A DNA stretch of 64,000 nt. Origin: JANLQX01 sp031368215. Lineage in GTDB: Bacteria; Actinomycetota; Acidimicrobiia; Acidimicrobiales; JANYDT01. Below, piece by piece: positions 8,045 to 17,430 of the stretch. Position 1 is the first letter of the stretch. Every line of letters starts with the position of its first letter. The stretch covers positions 1 to 64,000 of the forward strand of contig JANLRD010000028.1 in NCBI GenBank assembly GCA_031368215.1, given 5' to 3'. Under the pieces are notes generated by a model. It was not told where the DNA came from and searched no databases. It worked only from the letters and a program-made list of their open reading frames with translations. Both the position numbers and the translations under genes were made by a program.

Positions 8045-9040
8045 TCACGGACGCGTTGTCGGCGACTGGGTGTGCGACGGGTCGGTCTCCACAAGGCCCC
8101 CCAGAACACCGTCGATCGCCGCCAACGTTTCCGCGTCGAGACGAACCCCGGCGGCAGCGACGGAGTCGTCGAGCTGCTCGGGGCGAGAAGCTCCCACGAT
8201 CGCCGATGCCACGTTCGGGTTGGCGAGGACCCAGGCAACGGCGAGCCCGGCCATGGTGAGCCCGGCCTGCACGGCGATGGGGCGGAGTTCCTGGACGGCG
8301 GTCAGCACGGGATCGCTCAACCACCGCTTGATGAAGATCGCGCCGGTCGGGTCGAGTGCGCGCGAGCCATCGGGCACCGGCTGACCAGGTAGGTACTTTC
8401 CGGTGAGCACCCCCTGGGCGATCGGCGACCAGACGATCTGGGAGAGCCCGCACTCTTCGCTCGCCGGAACGACCTCGGATTCGATCACGCGCCACAGCAT
8501 CGAGTACTGCGGCTGATTCGACACGAACGGCACGTGCAACTCACGCGCAAGCACCGCTCCGGCGCGGATCTGTTCGGCCGTCCATTCCGACACGCCGATG
8601 TAGAGCGCCTTTCCGGAGCGGACGATGTCGGCAAACGCCAGCATGGTCTCTTCGAGCGGCGTCTCGAAGTCATAGCGGTGGGCCTGATAGAGGTCGACAT
8701 AGTCCGTCCCGAGACGCTTCAGCGACCCGTCGATGCTCTCCAGAAGGTGTTTGCGGGAAAGACCGCGATCGTTCACCCCTCGTCCGGTCGGGAAGAACAC
8801 CTTGGTTGCGATCTCCAGACCCTCGCGCCGTTCCCCGGCGAGTGCTCGGCCGAGCACCGACTCGGCGCGGGTGCCGGCGTAGGCGTCGGCGGTGTCGAAG
8901 GTGGTCACGCCGAGCTCGAGGGCACGACGGACACAGGCGGCGGCAGCATCCTCTTCGACCTGGCTGCCGTGGGTCACCCAGTTGCCGTAGCTGACCGCGG
9001 AGACCTTCATGCCGCTGCGTCCGAGATAGCGATGTTCCAT
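8045..9040 (-). CDS. Aldo/keto reductase, K+-channel beta-subunit-like
   Basis: 331-residue NADPH-dependent oxidoreductase. I place the start at ATG 9040 because AAGGA lies upstream at good spacing and the family N-terminus MEHRYLGRSGMKVS begins there; the frame itself runs further. The catalytic tetrad can be followed: Asp and Tyr in FDTADAYAG, Lys in IATKVFF, His in YQAHRYD. The C-terminal cofactor-binding segment is seen around AIVGASRPEQL. It is similar in type to the AKR6/AKR14 branch; the physiological substrate is not evident. It diverges from the HD-domain gene. Confidence 0.92.
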   Translation of the reverse strand: MEHRYLGRSGMKVSAVSYGNWVTHGSQVEEDAAAACVRRALELGVTTFDTADAYAGTRAESVLGRALAGERREGLEIATKVFFPTGRGVNDRGLSRKHLLESIDGSLKRLGTDYVDLYQAHRYDFETPLEETMLAFADIVRSGKALYIGVSEWTAEQIRAGAVLARELHVPFVSNQPQYSMLWRVIESEVVPASEECGLSQIVWSPIAQGVLTGKYLPGQPVPDGSRALDPTGAIFIKRWLSDPVLTAVQELRPIAVQAGLTMAGLAVAWVLANPNVASAIVGASRPEQLDDSVAAAGVRLDAETLAAIDGVLGGLVETDPSHTQSPTTRP

Positions 9041-9157
9041 ATGCGATTCCTTCGTCGGGAGAGGTGTCGACGGTAGCGCCTCGTCCGGGTGAGCAGGTCC
9101 TCGACGAACGCTCGTGCGCCACGAGGGGACGTTCATCACTCTGCTAAACGAGAGGCC

Positions 9158-9772
9158 ATGACCAGACCGGCGCGACTCGACGAACAAATCGCCTTCCTCG
9201 TCGAGATCGACAAGCTCAAGTCGATTCTCCGCCAGACACCCATCGCCGACGGCTCTCGCCGCGAGAACACCGCAGAGCATTCGTGGCATCTCGCGATGTT
9301 TGCGCTGGTGCTCGCGGAACATGCACCGGAGCCGGTCGACATCTCGAAGGTGATCATGATGCTGCTCCTGCACGACATCGTGGAGATCGACGCCGGCGAC
9401 ACGTTCATCTACGCCGCAGCTGACGCGGCAGTTGCTGCTCAGCAGGAAGCCGACGAGCTCGCCGCGGCGCATCGGATCTTCTCGCTGCTCCCGATCGATC
9501 AGGCCGCCCGTCTCCGGGCCGTCTGGGACGAGTTCGAGGCGAAGGAGACCGCCGAGTCGAAGTTCGCGAAGACCATCGACCGGCTCCAGCCGATGCTGCT
9601 GAACCGGGTGAGCGGAGGAGGATCGTGGACAGCGCACGGCATCGCCGCCGACAAGACCCGTCGGCTCATCCACTCCACGATGCAACCCGGTTCGATCCTG
9701 ACGGCTTTCGCGCTCCGAATCGTGGAAGAGGCGATCGCCGAGGGACTGCTCCTGCCCGACCCCAACGACTGA
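9158..9772 (+). CDS. HD-domain protein (YfbR/HDDC2-like nucleotidase family)
   Basis: 204 residues from ATG 9158, preceded by GAGAGG. Metal-binding HD motifs are present: His in RENTAEHSWHLAMF and the HD pair in LLLHDIVEIDAGD, with a later Asp in KTIDRLQPML. Members of this group hydrolyse 5'-deoxynucleotide monophosphates in a metal-dependent way; activity here is inferred from motifs only. It precedes the small Lrp-like gene by 38 bases. Confidence 0.88.
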   Translation: MTRPARLDEQIAFLVEIDKLKSILRQTPIADGSRRENTAEHSWHLAMFALVLAEHAPEPVDISKVIMMLLLHDIVEIDAGDTFIYAAADAAVAAQQEADELAAAHRIFSLLPIDQAARLRAVWDEFEAKETAESKFAKTIDRLQPMLLNRVSGGGSWTAHGIAADKTRRLIHSTMQPGSILTAFALRIVEEAIAEGLLLPDPND

Positions 9773-9810
9773 ACCAATCCCGCGCCGACCCTGCCGACCC
9801 CGCCACTACG

Positions 9811-10059
9811 ATGAAGTGCGTGTCGATCGTTGCCGCCTACATCCTTCTGCAGACCGATGTCGGAAAGTCGTCTTCCGTATGCAAGGCCGTGGGCGCCCTC
9901 GGCGGCGTGGTGAGCTGCGAGGAAGTCACGGGTCCCTACGATCTGATCGTCAAGGCCGAAGCCGAATCCCTCGACGAACTCGGCAAGCAGGTCGTCTCCC
10001 GCATCCAGCTGGTCGAGGGCATCACCCGAACCCTGACCTGCCCGGTCATCCACTTCTGA
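9811..10059 (+). CDS. Stand-alone Lrp/AsnC ligand-binding (RAM) domain protein
   Basis: 82 residues from ATG 9811. The sequence matches the effector-binding half of Lrp/AsnC regulators (AAYILLQTDVG, GPYDLIVKAEAES, VEGITRTLTCPVIHF) and has no helix-turn-helix. Such single-domain proteins form beta-sandwich dimers or decamers that bind amino acids and may modulate full-length Lrp proteins. No partner regulator lies nearby. Confidence 0.88.
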   Translation: MKCVSIVAAYILLQTDVGKSSSVCKAVGALGGVVSCEEVTGPYDLIVKAEAESLDELGKQVVSRIQLVEGITRTLTCPVIHF

Positions 10060-10099
10060 CCAATCCCGTCGGCGCCTCTCGGGCCGACGACGATCGGGT

Positions 10100-10813
10100 T
10101 CAGTGCCCCATCGACCACACGAGGATCTCGGCGCCCTCCGGCCCGGCGGTGACCGTCGGAGTGCCGGCACCCGCCAGGCGAGCAGCGTCACCGGCGAGCA
10201 GCGGCGTGCCGTCGACGTCGGCCGCACCCTTCGGCACGAACAGGTGGCCGAAGCGGGCGTCGGGGATTCGGACGATCTCGTCCGGTGCCAGGCGGGCGCC
10301 CCACAGGACGGCATCGCGTTGACGAATGGATATCGCTGCGTCGTGTCCCGCTCCTGAGGCGATCGGCACGAGTCCGCCCTTTGCGAGCTCGGCGTTGATG
10401 TCAAGCTGCTCGTAGCCCGGACGGATCCGTTGGGTGTCGGGCAGCACCCACATCTGCACGAGGTGCACCGGACGTTCCTTCGACGGGTTCTTCTCGGAGT
10501 GCCAGATCCCTGTACCCGCCGACATTCGCTGGGCGAGACCGGGATACAGCAGTCCGCGGTTGCCCTCGGAATCCTTGTGTTCCAGCTCGCCCTCGAGCAC
10601 CCAGGTGACGATCTCCATGTCCTGGTGGGGGTGGGTGTCGAAGCCGGTTCCCGGCGCGATCACGTCGTCGTTGTTGACCAGGAGCAGGCCATGACCGACG
10701 TTGGTGGGGTCATAGAAGCTGCCGAAGCTGAAGGAGTGCTTCCCGGCCAACCAGGACAGCTTCGTCTCGAAGCGCTCTTGGGCTCGGTGGATGGTGATGG
10801 GGGCGGAGATCAT
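10100..10813 (-). CDS. Pirin-family bicupin
   Basis: 237 residues from ATG 10813 (an in-frame TTG at 10846 is less likely). The N-terminal cupin has the metal-site residues in GFDTHPHQDMEIVTWVLEGELEH and SAGTGIWHSE, followed by a second, less conserved cupin. Pirins of the YhaK/quercetinase type bind Fe; some cleave quercetin, others act as redox sensors. A palindromic AT-rich sequence sits just upstream. Confidence 0.9.
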   Translation of the reverse strand: MISAPITIHRAQERFETKLSWLAGKHSFSFGSFYDPTNVGHGLLLVNNDDVIAPGTGFDTHPHQDMEIVTWVLEGELEHKDSEGNRGLLYPGLAQRMSAGTGIWHSEKNPSKERPVHLVQMWVLPDTQRIRPGYEQLDINAELAKGGLVPIASGAGHDAAISIRQRDAVLWGARLAPDEIVRIPDARFGHLFVPKGAADVDGTPLLAGDAARLAGAGTPTVTAGPEGAEILVWSMGH

Positions 10814-10861
10814 GGTCGCACTTTCGATCGGGTCAGCTATTGCCAACGCTGCAACCTCGCG

Positions 10862-10885
10862 AAGTATTTCAGTTTTGGAATACTT
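10862..10885. promoter_or_regulatory. AT-rich inverted repeat upstream of the pirin gene
   Basis: AAGTATTTC (10862-10870) and GGAATACTT (10877-10885) form an 8-of-9 inverted repeat in otherwise GC-rich DNA, about 50 bases upstream of the pirin ATG. This is the place for a promoter and an operator. The cognate regulator is not in view; an HxlR- or MarR-type factor is one guess. Confidence 0.45.
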
Positions 10886-10901
10886 TACGACGCCGACCCG
10901 G

Positions 10902-11267
10902 TCAATCGCCGACGGTGAGGCCGAACAGCAAGTACGTCAGGTCGGCTTCGGTGGCGCCGAGTCGGGCGCGCATTTTGTCCCCGGCGGCCGAACCCGTCAT
11001 GTCGATGGCGAGAATGAGGTTCGGATCGTCGAGAGCGCCCGCTGCCGTTCGTATGTGCACGTGCAACTCCGACGGGGCGTCGTCGGACATCGTGTCGTCG
11101 AGGGCGAAGCGCTGGATCCATGTGCCGAGCTTCGACGGGTTCACGCCATCGGGCACGGCGATCTCCTGCACCCGCAAAATCCCGGCCGGGAGAGGCGCAA
11201 GGGTGCGATCGATGGCGGCATCAGCAGTCGGCCCGACCCCGAAGCCGGTGAAGGCTTTGCGCGCCAT
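10902..11267 (-). CDS. Small unknown protein translationally coupled to fumarase
   Basis: 121 residues. Its ATG (11267-11265) shares one base with the fumarase TGA in a TGATG junction, which indicates coupled translation. The protein starts MARKAFTGFGVG, contains the core segments AGILRVQEIAVPDGVNPSKLGTW and PSELHVHIRTAAG, and has no membrane segment, signal peptide or Cys. I do not recognise the family. The tight coupling suggests a role linked to fumarase, for example assembly or regulation, but that is inference. Confidence 0.75.
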   Translation of the reverse strand: MARKAFTGFGVGPTADAAIDRTLAPLPAGILRVQEIAVPDGVNPSKLGTWIQRFALDDTMSDDAPSELHVHIRTAAGALDDPNLILAIDMTGSAAGDKMRARLGATEADLTYLLFGLTVGD

Positions 11268-12970
11268 CACTTCTTCCCGATGGAGACGGGTCGTGAGACC
11301 GACTGGAAGAAGTCGTTGCCCTTGTCGTCGACCACGACGAAGGCCGGGAAGTCGTGCACGTCGATCTCCCAGATCGCTTCCATCCCGAGCTCCGGGTACT
11401 CGAGCACCTCGACGCGGGTGATGCAGTCCTGGGCCAGCCGGGCTGCGGGGCCACCGATCGAACCGAGGTAGAAGCCGCCGTGCTTCGCGCACGCATCGGT
11501 CACCGCTTTCGAACGGTTCCCCTTCGCCAGCATCACCAGCGACCCCCCGGCGGCTTGGAACGCGTCGACGTAGGAGTCCATGCGGCCCGCCGTGGTCGGC
11601 CCGAACGAACCCGATGCGTAGCCTTCGGGCGTCTTCGCCGGTCCGGCGTAATAGATCGCCCGGTCCTTCAGGTACTGCGGCAGACCCTGGCCGGCGTCGA
11701 GGCGTTCCTTCAGCTTGGCGTGGGCGATGTCGCGTCCGACGACGATCGTTCCGGTGAGCGACAGGCGCGTCTTCACCTGATGCTTCGACAGCTCGGCCCG
11801 GATCTCCGACATCGGCAGGTTGAGGTCGATGTTGACCACGTGGTCGGTCAGGTCTTCGTGGGTCACGTCGGGAAGGAACCGAGCAGGGTCGGTTTCGAGC
11901 TGTTCGAGGAACACGCCCTCGGCGGTGATCTTGCCGAGCGCCTGGCGGTCGGCCGAACACGACACCGCGAGCGCAACGGGGCACGACGCACCATGGCGCG
12001 GTAGACGGATCACGCGAACGTCGTGGCAGAAGTACTTCCCGCCGAACTGCGCGCCGATACCCGTCGCCGCCGAGATCTTCAGCACCTCGGCTTCCATCTC
12101 GAGATCTCGGAAGGCCTGGCCGTCGCGGTTGCCGCTCGTCGGAAGCGAATCGAGATAGCGGGCGGACGCGAGCTTGGCAAGCTTGAGCGAGTACTCCGCC
12201 GACGTGCCGCCGACGACGACACCAAGGTGATAGGGCGGGCACGCTGCGGTACCAAGCGTACGTATCTTCTCGTCCATCCAGCTGGCGAAGCTGGCGGGAT
12301 TGAGCAAGGCCTTCGTCTCCTGGAAGAGCAGGCTCTTGTTAGCCGACCCGCCGCCCTTGGCCATGAAGAAGAACTTGTACGCATCGCCGCCAACGGCTTC
12401 GATCTCGATCTCGGCCGGCAGGTTGTTGCCGGTGTTGACCTCGTCCCAGAAGGTGACCGGCGACATCTGCGAGTAGCGCAGGTTCGTGTGGACGTAGGTG
12501 TCCCAGATGCCCTTGGTGATCGCTTCCTTGTCGTCGGACCCCGTGAGCACGTATTGGCCCTTCTTGCCCTTCACGATTGCCGTACCGGTGTCCTGACATC
12601 CGGGCAGGATCCCGCCTGCGGCGATGGCGGCGTTCTTGAGGAGATCGAGCGCGACGAAGCGGTCGTTCGCGCTCGCCTCCGGATCGTCGAGGATCTTCGC
12701 GAGCTGCGCCAAGTGGCCGGGCCGCAGCAGGTGCTGGATGTCGCGCATCGCCTCGCGGGTGAGCAGCGTGATGACCTCGGGATCGACCTCGAGGAACGTC
12801 TTCCCGTTCGCCTGGAATGTCGAGACGCCGTCGGCAGTCAGCAGTCGATACGGGGTCTCGTCGGGCCCGAGCGGGAGGAGCTCGCGGTAGGCAAACGATG
12901 CTTCGGCAGGCGTAGGCATGACGTCCAGTCTGCCCGTCCTGGATCGGTCCGCGTTGACGGGTTGAGTCAT
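11267..12970 (-). CDS. fumA: Fumarate hydratase, class I (iron-sulfur)
   Basis: Reversible hydration of fumarate to malate in the TCA cycle, using a [4Fe-4S] cluster. 567 residues from ATG 12970; the frame begins further upstream (13099), and ATG 12919 (MPTPAEASF) is also possible. Single-chain FumA/B type: alpha-part motif PGCQDTGTAIV with a cluster Cys, then CPPYHLGVVVGG, GAQFGGKYFCHDVRVIRLPRHGAS, and beta-part motifs AGPAKTPEGYASGSFGPTTAGRMD and KGNRSKAV. The gene is coupled to the following small gene. Confidence 0.94.
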   Translation of the reverse strand: MTQPVNADRSRTGRLDVMPTPAEASFAYRELLPLGPDETPYRLLTADGVSTFQANGKTFLEVDPEVITLLTREAMRDIQHLLRPGHLAQLAKILDDPEASANDRFVALDLLKNAAIAAGGILPGCQDTGTAIVKGKKGQYVLTGSDDKEAITKGIWDTYVHTNLRYSQMSPVTFWDEVNTGNNLPAEIEIEAVGGDAYKFFFMAKGGGSANKSLLFQETKALLNPASFASWMDEKIRTLGTAACPPYHLGVVVGGTSAEYSLKLAKLASARYLDSLPTSGNRDGQAFRDLEMEAEVLKISAATGIGAQFGGKYFCHDVRVIRLPRHGASCPVALAVSCSADRQALGKITAEGVFLEQLETDPARFLPDVTHEDLTDHVVNIDLNLPMSEIRAELSKHQVKTRLSLTGTIVVGRDIAHAKLKERLDAGQGLPQYLKDRAIYYAGPAKTPEGYASGSFGPTTAGRMDSYVDAFQAAGGSLVMLAKGNRSKAVTDACAKHGGFYLGSIGGPAARLAQDCITRVEVLEYPELGMEAIWEIDVHDFPAFVVVDDKGNDFFQSVSRPVSIGKK

Positions 12971-13092
12971 TGCAGGAGCGCCGGAAGTTGGTGAGCTGAG
13001 TCGCTCCACGAGCGACCTGATGAACAACGGTCGCACAGCGACCGGGGCCTCAATCTGGCCGGGTCGACGGTTAGGATGCCGAAGACTTTCCG

Positions 13093-13121
13093 TTGACATT
13101 CCGTTGAGGCGGCGCGACGAT
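13093..13121 (+). promoter_or_regulatory. Candidate promoter of the cupin gene
   Basis: Perfect -35 box TTGACA (13093-13098), a 17-base spacer and a weak -10 GACGAT (13116-13121). A transcript would start about 30 bases before ATG 13158, which has GGGGG as its ribosome site. Confidence 0.4.
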
Positions 13122-13157
13122 CACAAGACCTTGACCCAACAAACTGGGGGTACGAAG

Positions 13158-13517
13158 ATGCCACTTGCCGAACACGTAGGGTTCGATGCGCCTTCCGAGG
13201 TCCGAGAGATGCCCTTCGGCAAAGCCGAGATCATCATGCTCGGAGGTTCCCCGATCATGCGCATGACGCTGCAGCCCGGTTGGCGTTGGAGCGAACATGT
13301 CAAACCGATGGCCGGAACGGAGCTCTGCGAAGCCCCGCACTTCCAATACAGCATCTCCGGACGCATCGGGGTACGAATGGCCGACGGCAACGAGTTCGAA
13401 GTTGGTCCGGGCGAGGTGAGCAGGTTGGAGCCCGGGCACGATGCCTGGGTCGTGGGCGACGAGCCGGTCGTCGCTATCGACTGGGGCGGAGCGCACGTCT
13501 GGGCGAAGTCAACGTAA
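13158..13517 (+). CDS. Small cupin-fold protein
   Basis: 119 residues from ATG 13158. A single cupin barrel is suggested by PGWRWSEHVKPMAGTELCEAPHFQYSISGRIGVRMADG and the second-box stretch EVGPGEVSRLEPGHDAWVVGDEP. Metal ligands may be His in SEHVK and PHFQY and His in PGHDAW. No catalytic role can be assigned. It stands alone between the fumarase operon and the ABC exporter. Confidence 0.82.
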   Translation: MPLAEHVGFDAPSEVREMPFGKAEIIMLGGSPIMRMTLQPGWRWSEHVKPMAGTELCEAPHFQYSISGRIGVRMADGNEFEVGPGEVSRLEPGHDAWVVGDEPVVAIDWGGAHVWAKST

Positions 13518-13652
13518 CGACAGGTCGCAGGCGCAGCGCCCTGATCGGTTGAACTTCTCGTCGATGGACGCCCCTGGCTCCCGACGGGCCGACCGACCCG
13601 GAACCGCGCCTCGGTTCGTGTTGCGTGACGGTCGCTCGGTAGCTTGGGAGAA

Positions 13653-15449
13653 ATGGCCGACGTTTCCCGGACCCCTTTCGGTCCCCCGCCCGACGCTCGG
13701 CCGTCGATCATGCGGGCGCTCGGACGGCTGCTTCGACGAAACCTCCGGCCCTATCGACGCCAGCTCCTGCTCGTCACGGTGTTCCAGTCCTTGCAGACCG
13801 CAGCGGCGCTGTACCTTCCCAGCCTAAATGCGGCCATCATCGACAAAGGGGTGCTGCCGGGCAATAACCGTTACATCTGGACGCACGGTGGCCAGATGCT
13901 GCTCGTCACGATCGTGCAGGTCGGTTTCGCGGTCGCCGCGGTCTACTTCGGTTCTCAGGCCGCGACGGGCTTCGGACGCGATGTGCGTCGCGACCTCTTC
14001 CATACCGTCACGGGGTTCTCGTCGCGCGAGGTGTCCGAGCTCGGGGCCTCGTCGCTGATCACCCGCATCACCAACGACGTGCAACAGGTGCAGATGCTCG
14101 TGCAGCAGACCTGCACGTTGTTCATCGCCGCTCCGATCACCATCGTCGGAGGCGTGATCATGGCGCTCCGAGAAGACGTTGGACTCTCCGCCCTGCTTGC
14201 GGTGAGCGTGCCGGTGCTGTTGCTCGTGGCCGGTTCGGTGATTCGTCGAATGATCCCGTTGTTCTCGGTCATGCAAGTTCGGATCGATCGCGTCAACCAG
14301 ATTCTCCGCGAACAGATCACCGGCATCCGTGTGGTTCGGGCCTTCACCCGAGAGCCCGATGAGACGCAACGCTTCGCCACGGCCAACGATTCATTGACCG
14401 CGACGTCACTTGCCGCCGGTCGCCTCCAGGCCCTGATGTTCCCGATCGTGATGTTCATCCTCAACGGTTCGAGCGCGGCGGCCGTATGGATAGGGGCCGA
14501 CCGGATTGTCGCCGGCAAGATGCAGATAGGCGCACTCATCGCCTTCTTGTCGTATCTCGTGCAGATCCTTCTTTCGGTCATGATGGCCACATTCATGTTG
14601 TCGATGGCGCCACGCGCTGCTGTGTGCGCCGAACGCATCGTGCAGGTGCTCGAAACGCCGAGCACGGTGGCACAGGCCGACGGCGCCCTTACCGAACTGC
14701 CGGGTCACGGAACGTTGGAGTTCCGCCACGTCGGGTTCCACTACCCGGGCGCCGAGACCCCGGTGCTGTCGGACGTCTCGTTCCGAGTCGCGGCCGGCGA
14801 GATGACGGCAATCATCGGGGCGACCGGGTCAGGCAAGACCACCCTGTTGAACCTCATTCCTCGGCTCTTCGACGCCACGTCGGGCGAGGTCCTCGTCGAT
14901 GGTGTCGATGTCCGCCGCATCGATCTGCAAACACTGTGGGGCCGTATCGGCCTTGTTCAGCAACGGCCGTATCTCTTCTCGGGCACGGTGGCGAGCAACC
15001 TCCGCTACGGCGATGCCGATGCTACGGAGGCCGATCTGTGGCACGCGCTCACCGTGGCACAGGCCGCCGATTTCGTGAGGGCCATGCCCGGCGGGCTCGA
15101 GGCTCGCATCGAGCAGGGTGGGACCAACGTGTCGGGCGGCCAACGTCAGCGCCTGGCTATTGCCCGGGCCCTCGTGCATCGGCCGAACCTGTATCTGTTC
15201 GACGATTCCTTCTCTGCGCTCGATCTCGCCACCGACGCCCGACTGCGCGCCGCGCTGACTCCTGAGACAATGAACGCCGCCGTGATAATCGTGGCCCAAC
15301 GGATCTCGACGGTGCGCCATGCCGATCAGATCGTGGTCCTCGAAGGTGGCGCGATCGTCGGTCTCGGCACCCACGACGACCTCGTGGTGTCGTGCCCCAC
15401 CTACGCCGAGATCGTCGAATCGCAACACGCAACGCAGGATGCCGCGTGA
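13653..15449 (+). CDS. ABC exporter half-transporter, subunit with degenerate Walker B
   Basis: 598 residues from ATG 13653 (TTG 13644 is an alternative). Six membrane helices fill about residues 30-320, followed by an ATPase domain: Walker A GATGSGKTT, Q-loop, signature VSGGQRQR, and Walker B reading YLFDDSFSALD. The catalytic Glu after Walker B is Asp here, the pattern of the BmrC/LmrC-type member of heterodimeric exporters. The partner gene overlaps it by 4 bases. Together they probably export lipids, drugs or peptides; the substrate is unknown. Confidence 0.93.
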   Translation: MADVSRTPFGPPPDARPSIMRALGRLLRRNLRPYRRQLLLVTVFQSLQTAAALYLPSLNAAIIDKGVLPGNNRYIWTHGGQMLLVTIVQVGFAVAAVYFGSQAATGFGRDVRRDLFHTVTGFSSREVSELGASSLITRITNDVQQVQMLVQQTCTLFIAAPITIVGGVIMALREDVGLSALLAVSVPVLLLVAGSVIRRMIPLFSVMQVRIDRVNQILREQITGIRVVRAFTREPDETQRFATANDSLTATSLAAGRLQALMFPIVMFILNGSSAAAVWIGADRIVAGKMQIGALIAFLSYLVQILLSVMMATFMLSMAPRAAVCAERIVQVLETPSTVAQADGALTELPGHGTLEFRHVGFHYPGAETPVLSDVSFRVAAGEMTAIIGATGSGKTTLLNLIPRLFDATSGEVLVDGVDVRRIDLQTLWGRIGLVQQRPYLFSGTVASNLRYGDADATEADLWHALTVAQAADFVRAMPGGLEARIEQGGTNVSGGQRQRLAIARALVHRPNLYLFDDSFSALDLATDARLRAALTPETMNAAVIIVAQRISTVRHADQIVVLEGGAIVGLGTHDDLVVSCPTYAEIVESQHATQDAA

Positions 15450-17389
15450 GTCCGACCACCCCTCCGTCGGCCGACGCGAGGAAGGAAGACGGCCCCGAGT
15501 TCGATCCCCGCATCCAGCGTCAACAGGCACAGGCGAATCGAGCCGTGATGGGCCGGGGGCCGATGAGCGCGGGAGGAATGCCGGCGGAGAAGTCGAAAGA
15601 CTTCGGTGCGTCGGTACGTCGGCTGCTGGGGTTGATGGCGCCAGAGCGCGCCGGGCTCATCGCCGTTGTGGCGATCGCCGTCACCAGCGTGGCGTTCTAC
15701 GTGTCCGGACCTCGGGTCCTCGGACACGCCACTGACCTGATCGTACGCGGCGTGTACGGGCGAGGTCCGGGACGCCCTGGGACCGGGGTCGACTTCTCGG
15801 CGCTGCATCGGACCCTGTGGTTCGCCGGTGGTCTCTACGTCGTCTCGGCCCTGCTCGCCGCCACGCAGGCTCGGCTCCTCGCCGGAATCGTGCAGCGAAC
15901 AATGTTCACGCTCCGCGCCCGGGCCGAAGCAAAACTCCATCGGCTCCCTCTCGGCTACGTCGACCGCACCCCACGCGGTGATCTGCTGAGCCGGGTAACC
16001 AACGACGTCGACAACATCGCTCAGAGCCTCCAGCAGACGATGAGCCAGATGCTCACATCGGCGCTGCAGCTCATCGGGGTGTTGACGATGATGTTCTGGA
16101 TCTCCTGGAAACTCGCTCTATGCGCGGCGATCACCATTCCCCTGTCGCTGTGGGGGCTGAAGTTCATCGGTGGCAAGAGCAGGTCGCGCTTCGTGGCGCA
16201 GTGGCGTCACACCGGAGCGCTCAACGGTCACGTGGAGGAAGCGTTCACCGGGCATGCCGTGATGAAGGTTTTCGGCCATCAGGTGGAGAGCGAGCAGCAT
16301 TTCGACGAAGTGAACGAACGACTCCACCGCGCCAACTTCGGTGCCCAGTTCATCTCCGGCACGGTCCAGCCGATGACGATGGTGCTCGGCAACCTGAACT
16401 ACGTCGTCATCGCCGTGGCCGGAGGACTCATGGTCGCCAGCGGCGCGCTGTCGATCGGCGGCGTACAGGCGTTCATCCAGTACACGCGCCAGTTCACCCA
16501 GCCCCTGACGCAGATGGCGTCGATGTTCACGGTCTTCCAGTCGGGGGTGGCCTCTGCCGAGCGCGTCTTCGAGTTCCTCGATGCTCCGGAGGAGTCGGCA
16601 GATAGTCCGCGCGCTGATGGTCTCTCAACGGTGACGGAAGGTCGGGTGGCGTTCGAACACGTGGCGTTCTCCTACGATCCGTCCAAGCCGCTGATCGCTG
16701 ATCTGTCGCTGGTTGCCCAGCCGGGTCGCACCGTGGCCATCGTCGGTCCGACCGGGGCCGGCAAGACCACACTCGTCAATCTCCTCATGCGGTTCTACGA
16801 CCTCGACGGAGGCCGCATCACCATCGACGGAAACGACATCGCGACTATGCCCCGCCGGGCATTCCGCTCCCATGTCGGGATGGTGTTGCAGGACACGTGG
16901 CTCTTCTCGGGAACGATCCGCGAAAACATCGCCTACGGAAACCCCAACGCCAGCGAGGCCGAGATACTGGCCGCGGCGCAGGCTGCTTACGTCGACCGTT
17001 TCGTTCGCCACCTGCCACACGGATACGACACCCGGCTCGATGACGACGGCACGGCCGTTTCAGCGGGGGAGAAGCAGCTCCTCACGATCGCCCGCGCGTT
17101 CCTAGCCGACCCGACGATCCTCATCCTCGACGAGGCAACATCGTCGGTCGATACGCGAACCGAACTCCGCATCCAGCGGGCCATGGCCCAACTGAGGGCG
17201 TCGCGCACGAGCTTCGTGATCGCCCACCGCCTCTCGACCATTCGCGATGCCGACATCATCTTGGTCATGGAACGCGGCGCCATCGTGGAGCAGGGAAACC
17301 ACGACGAACTGCTCGCTGCAGACGGGGCGTACGCCCGGCTCCACAACGCCCAGTTCGCCGCCGCCGGAGCAACGTCGGACCAAACGTAG
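15446..17389 (+). CDS. ABC exporter half-transporter, catalytically complete subunit
   Basis: 647 residues from GTG 15446, which overlaps the upstream stop as GTGA. A hydrophilic N-terminus of about 60 residues precedes six membrane helices and an ATPase domain: Walker A GPTGAGKTT, Walker B ILILDEATSSVD with the catalytic Glu, and H-loop VIAHRLST. The signature motif is degenerate (VSAGEKQ in place of SGGQ). Such complementary degeneracy between the two partners is typical of asymmetric BmrC/BmrD or LmrC/LmrD exporters, with one consensus and one degenerate ATP site. Confidence 0.93.
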   Translation: MSPTTPPSADARKEDGPEFDPRIQRQQAQANRAVMGRGPMSAGGMPAEKSKDFGASVRRLLGLMAPERAGLIAVVAIAVTSVAFYVSGPRVLGHATDLIVRGVYGRGPGRPGTGVDFSALHRTLWFAGGLYVVSALLAATQARLLAGIVQRTMFTLRARAEAKLHRLPLGYVDRTPRGDLLSRVTNDVDNIAQSLQQTMSQMLTSALQLIGVLTMMFWISWKLALCAAITIPLSLWGLKFIGGKSRSRFVAQWRHTGALNGHVEEAFTGHAVMKVFGHQVESEQHFDEVNERLHRANFGAQFISGTVQPMTMVLGNLNYVVIAVAGGLMVASGALSIGGVQAFIQYTRQFTQPLTQMASMFTVFQSGVASAERVFEFLDAPEESADSPRADGLSTVTEGRVAFEHVAFSYDPSKPLIADLSLVAQPGRTVAIVGPTGAGKTTLVNLLMRFYDLDGGRITIDGNDIATMPRRAFRSHVGMVLQDTWLFSGTIRENIAYGNPNASEAEILAAAQAAYVDRFVRHLPHGYDTRLDDDGTAVSAGEKQLLTIARAFLADPTILILDEATSSVDTRTELRIQRAMAQLRASRTSFVIAHRLSTIRDADIILVMERGAIVEQGNHDELLAADGAYARLHNAQFAAAGATSDQT

Positions 17390-17430
17390 GGACAGTTCGA
17401 GGCGCAACCGCCTGCGAGTGTGCCTTCCGG

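Noticed and set aside
10902..12242. A 446-residue minus-strand protein including the small fumarase-coupled gene
   Set aside because: Its upstream two-thirds overlaps fumarase in another frame and looks random. Only the segment from ATG 11267 has protein-like composition and a coupled start.
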